Source: a virus
Strand: one strand, 5' to 3'
IMG/VR virus record: IMGVR_UViG_3300005288_000017
Span: 1-52,770 of that record
Length of the DNA: 52,770 nt
Shown here: positions 14,375 to 21,300 of the stretch, piece after piece
Numbering within the stretch: position 1 is the first letter of the stretch
How the letters are laid out: the number at the start of each line of letters is the position of its first letter
The notes under the pieces: generated by a model
What the model was told of the DNA's origin: nothing
What the model saw: only the letters and a program-made list of their open reading frames with translations
Databases searched by the model: none
Position numbers and translations under genes: made by a program

Positions 14375-14602
14375 TCAACTACCTGTAAAGCTTTTCTTTG
14401 CTTCTTTTAAGCTGTTAAATGTGCCTGTATTCTCTCCTTTATCTCTAGCCTGCCCATCTGCATAGGTAGAGAAGTAAACCTCTTTCTTACCACATAATGT
14501 CCACCACTTAGCTATTATCCAGCCACGTTCTGAGTGTGTCCATGCATACAGGTTTGTCTTAGTCCAGCCTGCATTATTAGCAGTCACGACGGTGGCAACC
14601 AA
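14375..14602 (-). CDS. hypothetical protein, start uncertain
   Basis: About 70-75 residues. The frame opens at TTG 14602 or GTG 14587, and translation is likely coupled to the upstream gene, which overlaps it. Trp-rich middle (WTHSERGWIIAKWWT) and basic C-terminus. No family recognised. Confidence 0.55.
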   Translation of the reverse strand: MVATVVTANNAGWTKTNLYAWTHSERGWIIAKWWTLCGKKEVYFSTYADGQARDKGENTGTFNSLKEAKKSFTGS

Positions 14603-14768
14603 GTTTCAACAGTTGGCTAATAATCTCGTCTTCTGCATCCATCAATTCACAGATAAGCGCATCAGAGCATTCTAGCTTTTCAGCTTCACGAGTGTTGCCT
14701 CGTGCCTCGGCAAGCTTGTGTTGAAGGGAGAGGATGTTGGAGTCATTAGTGAATTTGTTCATGATCAT
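14577..14768 (-). CDS. small acidic helical protein
   Basis: 63-residue unknown protein (MIMNKFTNDSNILSL), mostly helical with a Glu-rich middle. Its first in-frame ATG is 14768, another follows at 14762. It is the first gene after the promoter at 14828-14855. Confidence 0.65.
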   Translation of the reverse strand: MIMNKFTNDSNILSLQHKLAEARGNTREAEKLECSDALICELMDAEDEIISQLLKLGCHRRDC

Positions 14769-14827
14769 CTACCTTGCCTGGTTTGAGAGAAGCTATGTCA
14801 GAATGACAACCTCTCTTCTTGTGTTCT

Positions 14828-14855
14828 ATTGTACAGCTTCTGGTGTGGTGTGCAA
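14828..14855 (-). promoter_or_regulatory. sigma70-type promoter
   Basis: Minus strand TTGCAC (14855-14850), 16-bp spacer, TACAAT (14833-14828), upstream of the gene at 14768 and downstream of the terminator at 14891-14916. Confidence 0.6.
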
Positions 14856-14890
14856 GGGTTTCTTTCATAAAGTTTAATTTATTTTTTAAA

Positions 14891-14916
14891 CAAAAGAAAG
14901 CCCCATAATTGGGGCT
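14891..14916 (-). terminator. rho-independent terminator
   Basis: On the minus strand AGCCCC, loop AATTAT, GGGGCT, then TTCTTTTG, ten bases after the stop of the gene at 14926-15204. Confidence 0.8.
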
Positions 14917-14925
14917 GTCCGCTAG

Positions 14926-15204
14926 TTAACCTTTAGAAACTTCTTCGTGAAACCTCTCAGGTACTTTTGCAACCTCAACACCATAAGCATCTTCAAAGTG
15001 ACTTGGAAGCTCTCCATCTTCAAGATAAGCCCAAGACCTACCGTGATCATCATCTCGCACTAAGACGATACGAGATGTCATACCCTCTTCACAAGGGATT
15101 TCATTAATAGCTTTAGCTTTAGCAAAGCTGTCTGTATGGTTGTGATTCTGGATGTCCTCATGCTCATCCACTTCCTCTACATCCCACTCGTAGTATACAG
15201 TCAT
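14926..15204 (-). CDS. acidic hypothetical protein
   Basis: 92-residue, strongly acidic unknown protein (MTVYYEWDVEEVDEH). GCGGAG precedes the ATG. It stands alone between its own promoter (15252-15279) and terminator (14891-14916), so it is a single-gene unit. Confidence 0.75.
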   Translation of the reverse strand: MTVYYEWDVEEVDEHEDIQNHNHTDSFAKAKAINEIPCEEGMTSRIVLVRDDDHGRSWAYLEDGELPSHFEDAYGVEVAKVPERFHEEVSKG

Positions 15205-15251
15205 TTTGTGTTGCTCCGCTTAGGAGAGGTCTTTCTCTCCTTTCTGACTTG

Positions 15252-15279
15252 AGTATAGCAGCTTGATAGGCTAGGTCAA
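15252..15279 (-). promoter_or_regulatory. strong sigma70-type promoter
   Basis: Minus strand TTGACC (15279-15274), 16-bp spacer, TATACT (15257-15252), about 45 bp before the ATG at 15204. Confidence 0.7.
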
Positions 15280-15314
15280 CAAGTATTTTCAACATTATTC
15301 ATTGAAAGATTCTA

Positions 15315-15596
15315 TCAGTCACCCATAAATCCATAGGAAATTGTAACATCTTCAGGCTTGTATTTAGCCATTACATCATATTCACTCAAACTCCCTTCCA
15401 CCAAGTCATAAGCCTGCACTTTCGTATTAAACACATATAGCTTACCCTTCTTCCTGTCGTATTTGTATAGAAGAGTGGTGTCAGATGCTGGATAGCTGTC
15501 TGATTTTAGCCATACAGTGTTGTCTTCGATGTATGTGCAAATGAGGCGTAGAGAATTAAGTGTGTAGACAGCATCTGTTTTGAATTGGATAGTCAT
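15315..15596 (-). CDS. hypothetical protein
   Basis: 93-residue unknown protein from ATG 15596 (MTIQFKTDAVYTLNS), with AAGGAAC upstream. Strand-rich and Tyr/Lys-rich. The first residues (MTIQ) match the start of the upstream neighbour at 15778. Confidence 0.68.
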   Translation of the reverse strand: MTIQFKTDAVYTLNSLRLICTYIEDNTVWLKSDSYPASDTTLLYKYDRKKGKLYVFNTKVQAYDLVEGSLSEYDVMAKYKPEDVTISYGFMGD

Positions 15597-15598
15597 TA

Positions 15599-15778
15599 TT
15601 AGTTCCTTTTGGTACACTCAAAAGTCTGAGTTAAATAACTCTCAATAGCCTCCTTAAGACAACCTTTCAAGTTATTAAACAATGGAGCATCTACTTGCTG
15701 ATACTCTTGGATCTTGTCTAGAAGCTTCCATGCTGCTTCATTCAATGCATCTGAGCCCATATCAATTTGAATAGTCAT
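15599..15778 (-). CDS. small hypothetical protein
   Basis: 59-residue helical unknown protein (MTIQIDMGSDALNEA). AGGACTTC lies upstream and the ATG overlaps the preceding stop. Its TAA is two bases before the next ATG (15596). Confidence 0.65.
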   Translation of the reverse strand: MTIQIDMGSDALNEAAWKLLDKIQEYQQVDAPLFNNLKGCLKEAIESYLTQTFECTKRN

Positions 15779-15981
15779 TTAAAGAAGTCCTCCAATAACT
15801 CTGATTGCTTCTTGTTGATTGTGTCTATGATGCCAGTCTTGAAGCTTTCAGATAGAATCTCATTCTTGATAAGAGAATCAACGAGAAACTCAATAGCACC
15901 GACTGCAATCTCCCAACTATCCTCATCTAGATTAGCGTTGTAAATGAGTAGATCATTAGCAACTTGTTCTGTCTTATCCAT
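15775..15981 (-). CDS. acidic helical hypothetical protein
   Basis: 68-residue acidic, helical unknown protein from ATG 15981 (MDKTEQVANDLLIYN), with GGAGGGA upstream. The stop overlaps the next ATG. No family recognised. Confidence 0.68.
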   Translation of the reverse strand: MDKTEQVANDLLIYNANLDEDSWEIAVGAIEFLVDSLIKNEILSESFKTGIIDTINKKQSELLEDFFK

Positions 15982-16169
15982 CACTCTTCCCTCCAATTCC
16001 GCTTACTCTCCCTAATCCCTTTCCAACCTCGCTTAACACAGCTATGTTTATTGTGTCGTTCGCTGTGTTCGTATGGAGATGTGTCTAGACTGTGTTTGCT
16101 GGGACGTTTACGTTCGTATTTTTGGAATGTACTGCTATCTGCGATAGCCTTTGTTGTGTAGGTGTTCAT
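15981..16169 (-). CDS. small basic protein
   Basis: 62-residue, strongly basic unknown protein (KYERKRPSKHS). CAGGAC precedes the ATG. Its TGA shares a base with the next ATG (TGATG). The composition would suit nucleic-acid binding or an unstructured peptide. Coding status rests on packing. Confidence 0.55.
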   Translation of the reverse strand: MNTYTTKAIADSSTFQKYERKRPSKHSLDTSPYEHSERHNKHSCVKRGWKGIRESKRNWREE

Positions 16170-16354
16170 TTGGTTTGTCCTGACAAAATTGAGAGGTCTG
16201 CTACTGAAAGCTTCTTATAAGTTTCTGAATCAACGCTTACCAACACACCCGTTATTTGTGTCTTTTCAGAAACTTTAACACTCAGTTTACACATGAAAGC
16301 AATAATTTCATAGCCGTTGTCATTGCATATTTTAATAGCTTCTTGTCTATTCAT
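16166..16354 (-). CDS. small hypothetical protein
   Basis: 62-residue unknown protein (MNRQEAIKICNDNGY), alternating helix and strand. AAGGAGAAGGAA precedes the ATG. The stop overlaps the next ATG. Confidence 0.68.
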   Translation of the reverse strand: MNRQEAIKICNDNGYEIIAFMCKLSVKVSEKTQITGVLVSVDSETYKKLSVADLSILSGQTK

Positions 16355-16364
16355 TTCCTTCTCC

Positions 16365-16520
16365 TTAGCTCAATGTATTGGCACTGTGTGCCTGTACAGC
16401 ATTAACAATTACGTTCCAAAGCCCAAGCTCTTTAAAAACCTTGAAAGATGTGTGACCTTGTGCTGCTAAGTCTTCTACTGTGATCATAGCAGCAGTTAGG
16501 GTGATGTGTTTTGTGTTCAT
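16365..16520 (-). CDS. small hypothetical protein
   Basis: 51-residue unknown protein (MNTKHITLTAAMITV), with AGGAAAAACAAC before the ATG. The stop falls inside the ribosome site of the next gene (TAAGGAG), a common close spacing here. Confidence 0.6.
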   Translation of the reverse strand: MNTKHITLTAAMITVEDLAAQGHTSFKVFKELGLWNVIVNAVQAHSANTLS

Positions 16521-16535
16521 TGTTGTTTTTCCTGA

Positions 16536-16790
16536 TTAATTAATTAAAGGACACTTGTCACAGTATCCACCTAAACCACATTGACCACCATCACATCTAG
16601 CTTTGTTTGAGTCAATACCATTATCAGTCAACCATTGTCTACCTGTACCTTTAGGAATGTAGGTAGTGAACCAGCAATCATCGGAAACTTCAGGAAAGTG
16701 GGGTGTAAAAGTTGGTATGGTGAAGTGTATTTGATCCATACCAACCTGTTGCGTGTCCACTATGTACTGGAACTCTATTTCGACTTTCAT
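16536..16790 (-). CDS. hypothetical protein with Cys-rich tail
   Basis: 84 residues from ATG 16790, which overlaps the preceding TGA. The C-terminus (CDGGQCGLGGYCDKCP) has four closely spaced Cys residues that could bind zinc or an iron-sulfur cluster. The N-terminal part is strand-rich. No family recognised. Confidence 0.68.
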   Translation of the reverse strand: MKVEIEFQYIVDTQQVGMDQIHFTIPTFTPHFPEVSDDCWFTTYIPKGTGRQWLTDNGIDSNKARCDGGQCGLGGYCDKCPLIN

Positions 16791-16984
16791 AACCCAATCC
16801 ATTCAGCAGCTTCAGTTTTAGACTTGAACAACAAGGCCACTGGACGGCCATCCATGAACACTTGCATGTCACCATCAAGACGGGACTTCTGAACCTTATA
16901 ACCGAGTTGTTCAAAAGAGTCTACGGTCAGTGCATCTTTAGACCAAGATTTCTTGTTCATGCAAACTGCGTAGTATTTAGTCAT
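16787..16984 (-). CDS. small hypothetical protein
   Basis: 65-residue basic unknown protein (MTKYYAVCMNKKSWS), with AAGGCGG upstream. Strand-helix pattern ending KTEAAEWIGL. The start lies just beyond the preceding stop. Confidence 0.68.
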   Translation of the reverse strand: MTKYYAVCMNKKSWSKDALTVDSFEQLGYKVQKSRLDGDMQVFMDGRPVALLFKSKTEAAEWIGL

Positions 16985-16985
16985 T

Positions 16986-17609
16986 TCACACCGCCTTCAA
17001 TTCATTCCAGTAGGATTTTGCTTTCTGTGACCATCTTACTGCTGTCTTCAGAACTGTGCAAGCTATTTTTAAAGGTTTTCGAAAAGAATTATTCGAAGAC
17101 AATTCATCGATAAATTCCACACCGCAATCAACGTATCTCTCTGAAGCATATCCGTCATTAGGCTGAGAGCTAAAGCCGCTGGATGGGGTATATTCCAGGC
17201 TATCTTCGTCTGTTTCTTCTGCTTTCTGAACAGGAGCGATGGCCTTCTTCAGCAACTCTTCAGCTCTGTGAAGCTTACGAAAGGCTACTGAGCGAAGTAG
17301 AGTATATTCTTCAGCACTAAACTCACCAGCTTTGAAGGCTGATTCTAGTTCGATTGCTTCTGATCGGAGTTTGTCAACACGAGCGGACTGTGGGAGAATT
17401 CTACTTCTTAGAGGAACACTTGAAGGTTTCCTTCCTCGTCTTGCCTCAATTGCTTCATCTGAAAATGCGCGGACATTGGGACGACCATTAATGTAGGTAG
17501 GTACAACCTCAACAGATCTGTCCCCACGATATTGTCCATTACCGCCGCTCCACTCACCATGATCTGAGCAGCTGTCCACAAAACTTGGTTGTATGTACAT
17601 GCGAGTCAT
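16986..17609 (-). CDS. hypothetical protein
   Basis: 207 residues from ATG 17609 (MTRMYIQPSFVDSC), with AGGAGC upstream. A longer in-frame reading is rejected because the promoter at 17650-17678 lies within it. A basic patch (EARRGRKPSS, about 58-67) is followed by a charged helix and a low-complexity acidic stretch. No domain recognised. The second largest protein of the minus block after the GIY-YIG-like one. Confidence 0.72.
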   Translation of the reverse strand: MTRMYIQPSFVDSCSDHGEWSGGNGQYRGDRSVEVVPTYINGRPNVRAFSDEAIEARRGRKPSSVPLRSRILPQSARVDKLRSEAIELESAFKAGEFSAEEYTLLRSVAFRKLHRAEELLKKAIAPVQKAEETDEDSLEYTPSSGFSSQPNDGYASERYVDCGVEFIDELSSNNSFRKPLKIACTVLKTAVRWSQKAKSYWNELKAV

Positions 17610-17649
17610 GATAAAAGCTCCTAACCTAAAACACCTTTCGATGTAGAAG

Positions 17650-17678
17650 ATTATGGAGCTTTGGTTTGAATCTGTCAA
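17650..17678 (-). promoter_or_regulatory. sigma70-type promoter
   Basis: Minus strand TTGACA (17678-17673), 17-bp spacer, CATAAT (17655-17650), 40 bp before the ATG at 17609. A consensus -35. Confidence 0.65.
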
Positions 17679-17686
17679 GAATTATT

Positions 17687-18106
17687 TCAACGATATTTAT
17701 AAGCTTCATTCAGATGCTCTTTCAGCCTTTCAACCTCAGATTCTAAGCTCTTGATCACATTATTCTCAATGTCACCTTTACAAACGTCATAGATGTTCCT
17801 ACACATCTGACCATACTGACTCAGATGAATATAGCTGTGCATTCCGTAACCATCACTGACCTTGAGATAAGGCTTGAGGCTGTCCGTAGAAATGTCCTCA
17901 AACTTACCAGCTAGAAGGTTCTCAATAGAGTGCTGTACACGATTAGAGATATTAAACTCAGTGTCGCTTGCAATGTGTGGTAGGACATCGCTGTACAGAT
18001 CACCTAGCACCTCATTACCAATCTCTGCAATCTTCTTACGAAACTCTGCGAGCTTATCGCTCAACTTAGTCTCAATGTATTCATAACGTTCTTGTTCGAT
18101 GTTCAT
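17687..18106 (-). CDS. hypothetical helical protein
   Basis: 139-residue unknown protein, helical N-terminus (MNIEQERYEYIETKL) and a coiled-coil-like C-terminus (LESEVERLKEHLNEA). GGAGGGT precedes the ATG, which follows the upstream TAA directly. Confidence 0.7.
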   Translation of the reverse strand: MNIEQERYEYIETKLSDKLAEFRKKIAEIGNEVLGDLYSDVLPHIASDTEFNISNRVQHSIENLLAGKFEDISTDSLKPYLKVSDGYGMHSYIHLSQYGQMCRNIYDVCKGDIENNVIKSLESEVERLKEHLNEAYKYR

Positions 18107-18280
18107 TTATTTACCCTCCATCTTAGGTCCACAAATAATACTCGCAGGCTTAACACCTGAATTCTTAATAGTTAGCTCCACACTCTCATAGCAAAGCTCT
18201 TTGGTTGGATAGTCAACCTGAATGATTCTATCACACAGCCCCCACGTCAAGGTGGTGCATACAACCATTGTCCAGATCAT
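18107..18280 (-). CDS. small possibly secreted protein
   Basis: 57-residue unknown protein (MIWTMVVCTTLTWGL) with a hydrophobic start and Cys residues at 8, 16, 30 and 50. A weak signal peptide is possible. Translation is coupled to the upstream gene, and its TAA abuts the next ATG. Confidence 0.58.
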   Translation of the reverse strand: MIWTMVVCTTLTWGLCDRIIQVDYPTKELCYESVELTIKNSGVKPASIICGPKMEGK

Positions 18281-18474
18281 TTATCGTTCCATCCTTTCCA
18301 TTGATTAATACGAGCAAGCTCCTCAAGTGCAGCAGTCTGACGTTCTTGAAGCTTCCTATCACGTTTCTTCTGCCCACTTCCAACACAGAGTGCGCAGATG
18401 ATCCAGATTGGTAGCCAGATAAACCCAGTCAAGAGGGTTAAGATGAAGTGTACGAAATGGGCCACGCCGCTCAT
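18277..18474 (-). CDS. small membrane protein, superinfection-immunity-like
   Basis: 65 residues. A long hydrophobic stretch (about 5-32, with LTGFIWLPIWIICALC) is followed by a basic cytoplasmic helix (KKRDRKLQERQ). The LTG-x-x-WLPxWII pattern resembles small membrane proteins of the Imm/superinfection-immunity type, which block DNA entry of related phages. The match is by eye only. The position in the presumed early block fits such a role. Confidence 0.6.
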   Translation of the reverse strand: MSGVAHFVHFILTLLTGFIWLPIWIICALCVGSGQKKRDRKLQERQTAALEELARINQWKGWNDK

Positions 18475-18698
18475 GAGATATCCTCCTGCCGCTTCTTAGC
18501 GATAAAGTAGGCATCTTTGTACTGAAGCCCGTTAACTGCAATAATGACACCATGCACAGTTTCAGCAACAATATTCTCTGCATCCTTTAGCTCAGCCATA
18601 CCAGCCATCACCTCCTCATAACTACCTGTGTCACTCTGAGACTTTAACTCAAAAGTTGCATCACCTACAACCAGAAAGATTTGATATTCATTCTTCAT
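18471..18698 (-). CDS. hypothetical protein
   Basis: 75-residue acidic unknown protein (MKNEYQIFLVVGDAT), strand then helix. AGGAGTAAATAAA precedes the ATG and the stop overlaps the next ATG (18474). Confidence 0.7.
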   Translation of the reverse strand: MKNEYQIFLVVGDATFELKSQSDTGSYEEVMAGMAELKDAENIVAETVHGVIIAVNGLQYKDAYFIAKKRQEDIS

Positions 18699-18699
18699 T

Positions 18700-18894
18700 T
18701 TATTTACTCCTCAGTTTTAGTGACTCAATCAACTTCCTAGCCTTAATAACATCCTCATCCGTCTCCATATTCACATAAGTGACCAAGGGAAACAAGCTAA
18801 TGATGCGCTCAAGGGATGTTGTTTACTACGTAAACCGTACAAGACGTTTTGTAGATGTCTTTGTTGTGCGGTATTCCTGCCGGACGGTGGTCAT
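18700..18894 (-). pseudogene. disrupted small gene
   Basis: ATG 18894 with a strong AAAGGAAC site starts a 22-codon frame (MTTVRQEYRTTKTSTKRL...) ending in TAG TAA (18828-18823). The same frame then stays open and protein-like for 40 codons (SLERIISLFPLVTYVNME...) to the TAA at 18700, right at the ribosome site of the next gene. A short stretch between them reads sensibly (YVVNNI) one frame off, so an indel pair or two nonsense changes probably broke one gene of about 62 codons. Confidence 0.5.
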
Positions 18895-18926
18895 TGTTCC
18901 AGTTCCTTTACAAAGTAATTAGTCCA

Positions 18927-19085
18927 CTAACTAGGACCATAGGTCAAGAAGTAATGAAAGCCGAATTCAGTAGTCTTTGAGATGGTCCCATCAGCATTCA
19001 TTTTGAAGTCATACTCTTCACCAGCTTTGAATGCTACACGACCATCGCTGTTCATAACTACATCACGTACACATTTAAGCTTCAC
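18927..19085 (-). CDS. small hypothetical protein
   Basis: 52-residue unknown protein from GTG 19085 (MKLKCVRDVVMNSDG), overlapping the preceding TGA (GTGA), with GGGAG upstream. Strand-rich. Confidence 0.62.
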   Translation of the reverse strand: MKLKCVRDVVMNSDGRVAFKAGEEYDFKMNADGTISKTTEFGFHYFLTYGPS

Positions 19086-19180
19086 GATACAATCTCCCAA
19101 ATTTTAATAGCTCCGTGGATCAGGGTAGCCCATAAGATAAGGCTAACCCCTGTCCAGATTAGTAAAGGTTTGATGTGCAT
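19082..19180 (-). CDS. very small membrane protein
   Basis: 32 residues from ATG 19180 (MHIKPLLIWTGVSLI) with a single transmembrane helix. The stop overlaps the GTG of the next gene. Accepted on hydrophobic pattern and packing. Confidence 0.58.
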   Translation of the reverse strand: MHIKPLLIWTGVSLILWATLIHGAIKIWEIVS

Positions 19181-19181
19181 A

Positions 19182-19349
19182 TTACACAGCCTTGGAGTAG
19201 ATGAAGCGAACCACGTAGCGGACAGCCCCATACTGCAAGTCCTTCTTGTTAGCATAGGCACGAGCCACTGAGCCTTTACCTTCACCGTAGGACTTGACAA
19301 CAGCTTTGGTCTGGTTGTCGATTACGTCGTAGCCGATTACTGTGTTCAT
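19182..19349 (-). CDS. small basic protein
   Basis: 55 residues from ATG 19349 (MNTVIGYDVIDNQTK), with AAGGAATC upstream. Longer in-frame starts are excluded by the promoter at 19386-19414. Basic, strand/helix/strand pattern. Confidence 0.68.
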   Translation of the reverse strand: MNTVIGYDVIDNQTKAVVKSYGEGKGSVARAYANKKDLQYGAVRYVVRFIYSKAV

Positions 19350-19385
19350 GGTCTTGATTCCTTGTGTTTCGTTGTCTGTGATGTA

Positions 19386-19414
19386 ACTATAATGCCTTCT
19401 GAACAGGCCGTCAA
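19386..19414 (-). promoter_or_regulatory. strong sigma70-type promoter
   Basis: Minus strand TTGACG (19414-19409), 17-bp spacer, TATAGT (19391-19386), placed right after the stop of the gene at 19418 and before the ATG at 19349. Confidence 0.7.
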
Positions 19415-19417
19415 CCA

Positions 19418-19585
19418 CTATTTACAAAATCTTTTAACCTTTTGCACCAATAGGTCATAGCGCTTTGCTACAGCTAAAGCCTCAGTGTAGTTTGCATGAT
19501 CACATTTATTCAGGAACTCATGAGCCTTGATGATCCAGTCTTGCTTTTCTTTCTCGTAGTGAGTCAAGCGTTCTTGGTTGGTCAT
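19418..19585 (-). CDS. small helical basic protein
   Basis: 55-residue unknown protein (MTNQERLTHYEKEKQ), helical, with a basic end (VKRFCK). GGGGCACC is a weak ribosome site. It is read from the composite promoter at 19621-19649 and ends four bases before the next -35, making a single-gene unit. Confidence 0.62.
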   Translation of the reverse strand: MTNQERLTHYEKEKQDWIIKAHEFLNKCDHANYTEALAVAKRYDLLVQKVKRFCK

Positions 19586-19620
19586 GGCTTGGTGCCCCTG
19601 TGTTCGTCTCTGATGTCTTT

Positions 19621-19649
19621 ATTCTAGACAAGAAAAAGCCCTGCGTCAA
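19621..19649 (-). promoter_or_regulatory. promoter whose -35 is a terminator loop
   Basis: Minus strand TTGACG (19649-19644), 17-bp spacer, TAGAAT (19626-19621). The -35 hexamer is exactly the loop of the terminator hairpin 19637-19656 and the T-tract lies in the spacer. The same layout occurs at 26242-26276. Confidence 0.72.
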
Positions 19650-19656
19650 CAGGGCT
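19631..19656 (-). terminator. terminator fused to a promoter
   Basis: Minus strand AGCCCTG, six-base loop TTGACG, CAGGGCT, then TTTTCTT. It lies 17 bases after the stop of the gene at 19674. Confidence 0.78.
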
Positions 19657-19673
19657 GAGGTAAATCTTTTAAT

Positions 19674-19916
19674 CTATTTCTCCAACTCTTTCAGTTTAGC
19701 TTTCAATTCTCTATTCTCTTCATCAAGCATCTCACAGATTTCTGCGTACAGGTCACGATCTTCTGTCACTTCAGCTAGCCGTACCTCTAAAGAATCATTC
19801 CATTTTACTAAGGCTGTAGCTGTGTAGTTCTCATCAAGGCTGACCCACTCAGGCAAGTCTTTCATGAACAACTCTCTGCCATCTCTAGAAATCAGGAAGC
19901 CAATGACCTTATTCAT
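19674..19916 (-). CDS. hypothetical protein with C-terminal coiled coil
   Basis: 80-residue acidic unknown protein (MNKVIGFLISRDGRE). Residues 45-80 are heptad-rich (MLDEENRELKAKLKE). AGGAGT precedes the ATG. It is followed by the composite terminator/promoter. Confidence 0.72.
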   Translation of the reverse strand: MNKVIGFLISRDGRELFMKDLPEWVSLDENYTATALVKWNDSLEVRLAEVTEDRDLYAEICEMLDEENRELKAKLKELEK

Positions 19917-19917
19917 G

Positions 19918-20118
19918 TTAGTTACTCCTAGCGATAGAGCGAAATGCTTCGGCTAAGGTTACCTTGACTCGAACTTTACCGTCAAGCCTAGTAATCCGAT
20001 ACCCCTCGGAACATTTCACTATAATTCCGATGAAGTTGTTACTAGCATCGAAAACACGCCGAGTGTTATTACCTGCCACTGGCGAGAAGTGCCCCTTTAC
20101 TGCTGCTGACTGTGCCAT
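19918..20118 (-). CDS. small basic protein
   Basis: 66 residues from ATG 20118 (MAQSAAVKGHFSPVA), with AAGGTG upstream. Strand-rich and basic (RITRLDGKVRVKV). No family recognised. Confidence 0.68.
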   Translation of the reverse strand: MAQSAAVKGHFSPVAGNNTRRVFDASNNFIGIIVKCSEGYRITRLDGKVRVKVTLAEAFRSIARSN

Positions 20119-20209
20119 GATATTCACCTTCTAAGGTTAGGTTTTAAGATGCACCTTGCGGCTAAGTCTTTACCTCCCTTGGTACATCAAATCTCCTTGC
20201 TTGATTAGA

Positions 20210-20238
20210 AGGATAGCGAATGTCTTACAAGCTGTCAA
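20210..20238 (-). promoter_or_regulatory. strong sigma70-type promoter
   Basis: Minus strand TTGACA (20238-20233), 17-bp spacer, TATCCT (20215-20210). The roughly 85-bp leader to the ATG at 20118 contains only a 5-codon frame (ATG 20189) after AAGGAG, possibly a leader peptide. Confidence 0.65.
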
Positions 20239-20257
20239 CCGATTGTGTCAAAATAAT

Positions 20258-20524
20258 TCAAAGTATTTCAAGAGCCTGACCTTCAGCGTAGATAAGCCCT
20301 TCTGCGCAAAGGAATTCTTCGATTTTAGCGAGCTGCTGATAGTACTCAAGCTCACCACCTGTAAGCTCAGGATCATCGGAATCTCGCCACAACCATGACT
20401 GAAAGTGGTAAATCAGAGTTGTTACAGACAGGTTCAACAGATTACGACAATCTACCAAAGCTTGATTGTACACATTAGGATTGTGCAGCGATTCCAAAGC
20501 ATTCATAATTTCTTGGTTGTTCAT
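20258..20524 (-). CDS. hypothetical protein
   Basis: 88 residues from ATG 20524 (MNNQEIMNALESLHN), with TAGGAGC upstream. A longer in-frame reading is rejected because the promoter at 20579-20606 lies within it. Mostly helical, acidic. No family recognised. Confidence 0.7.
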   Translation of the reverse strand: MNNQEIMNALESLHNPNVYNQALVDCRNLLNLSVTTLIYHFQSWLWRDSDDPELTGGELEYYQQLAKIEEFLCAEGLIYAEGQALEIL

Positions 20525-20578
20525 TTTAATGCTCCTACGTTGGTTTTGTGTTTCAACCTTGTACCAGTTGATAAGCTG

Positions 20579-20606
20579 ATGATACAACCTTTGGATCCGA
20601 TAGCAA
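20579..20606 (-). promoter_or_regulatory. sigma70-type promoter
   Basis: Minus strand TTGCTA (20606-20601), 16-bp spacer, TATCAT (20584-20579), between genes at 20643 and 20524. Confidence 0.5.
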
Positions 20607-20642
20607 GAGGTGTTTCACGAAATTATCACATTTATTTTCAGC

Positions 20643-20822
20643 CTACTCCCTAATACTTTCTACGTCTGATCTGTGTAAAAATCTACAGTTTCCATCATCT
20701 TCCACGACTTTCAGGGTAAGGTTGACATTACCCGACCAAACCTCTTCCACCTCGAAGATTTCCCCAATCCTATCTGAGTACCAATAGCTCTGACGCTGCG
20801 CACTGACTACATTAAATCTCAT
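20643..20822 (-). CDS. small hypothetical protein
   Basis: 59-residue unknown protein (MRFNVVSAQRQSYWY), mostly strand (VNLTLKVVEDDG). The ATG follows the upstream TGA by one base, so coupling is likely. Confidence 0.62.
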   Translation of the reverse strand: MRFNVVSAQRQSYWYSDRIGEIFEVEEVWSGNVNLTLKVVEDDGNCRFLHRSDVESIRE

Positions 20823-20823
20823 T

Positions 20824-21009
20824 TCAACCCCCTACTTTAAAATGCTTGACAATTTCTAAAGCTTGGTGTTCCGAAAACCCTTGTCCTTTCAAATCATTGA
20901 AGTAGGACCAGTTAATCTGAGCTTGAATAGCCATAAACTCAAGGAATTGCTTCAGCTGGGTAGTGGTCATCAAGGGTTTGTCTGTGTTTCCGATGTCAAC
21001 TACTTTCAT
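20824..21009 (-). CDS. small hypothetical protein
   Basis: 61-residue unknown protein (MKVVDIGNTDKPLMT), helical C-terminus. AAAGGAG precedes the ATG. Confidence 0.66.
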   Translation of the reverse strand: MKVVDIGNTDKPLMTTTQLKQFLEFMAIQAQINWSYFNDLKGQGFSEHQALEIVKHFKVGG

Positions 21010-21021
21010 CTCTCTTCTCCT

Positions 21022-21300
21022 TTAAAACATCCCAGTGATTTTGTGCCACTGTTCTTCTACGAATGCAACACCTTCTTGGTACTGCTTATCTTCTTCAGAA
21101 AGCTTATCAGTGCCTAGCTGTTCATTACTCCAATTAAACACCAATACATTCAGCGCTGCTTCTCCTAGACTGCAAGCGTATAGACCATCACTGATAGCCT
21201 CTCTAAAGTCAGGACTGAACGCTACGTCATTCAAAATACTTTGTAGTTGTCCTTCTAGTATTTCCAGAGGTTTTATTGTCTCATAAAGATGTTGTGTCAT
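21022..21300 (-). CDS. hypothetical protein
   Basis: 92-residue acidic, helical unknown protein (MTQHLYETIKPLEIL). AAGGATAATACAA precedes the ATG. It overlaps the upstream membrane-protein gene by 20 bases. Confidence 0.7.
   Translation of the reverse strand: MTQHLYETIKPLEILEGQLQSILNDVAFSPDFREAISDGLYACSLGEAALNVLVFNWSNEQLGTDKLSEEDKQYQEGVAFVEEQWHKITGMF

Noticed and set aside
16986-17678. Longer start at 17678 for the 207-residue minus-strand protein
   Set aside because: A near-consensus promoter occupies 17650-17678 and a good ribosome site precedes ATG 17609.
20170-20189. Five-codon leader peptide after AAGGAG upstream of the gene at 20118
   Set aside because: Too short to support. Mentioned only with the promoter entry as a possible leader.
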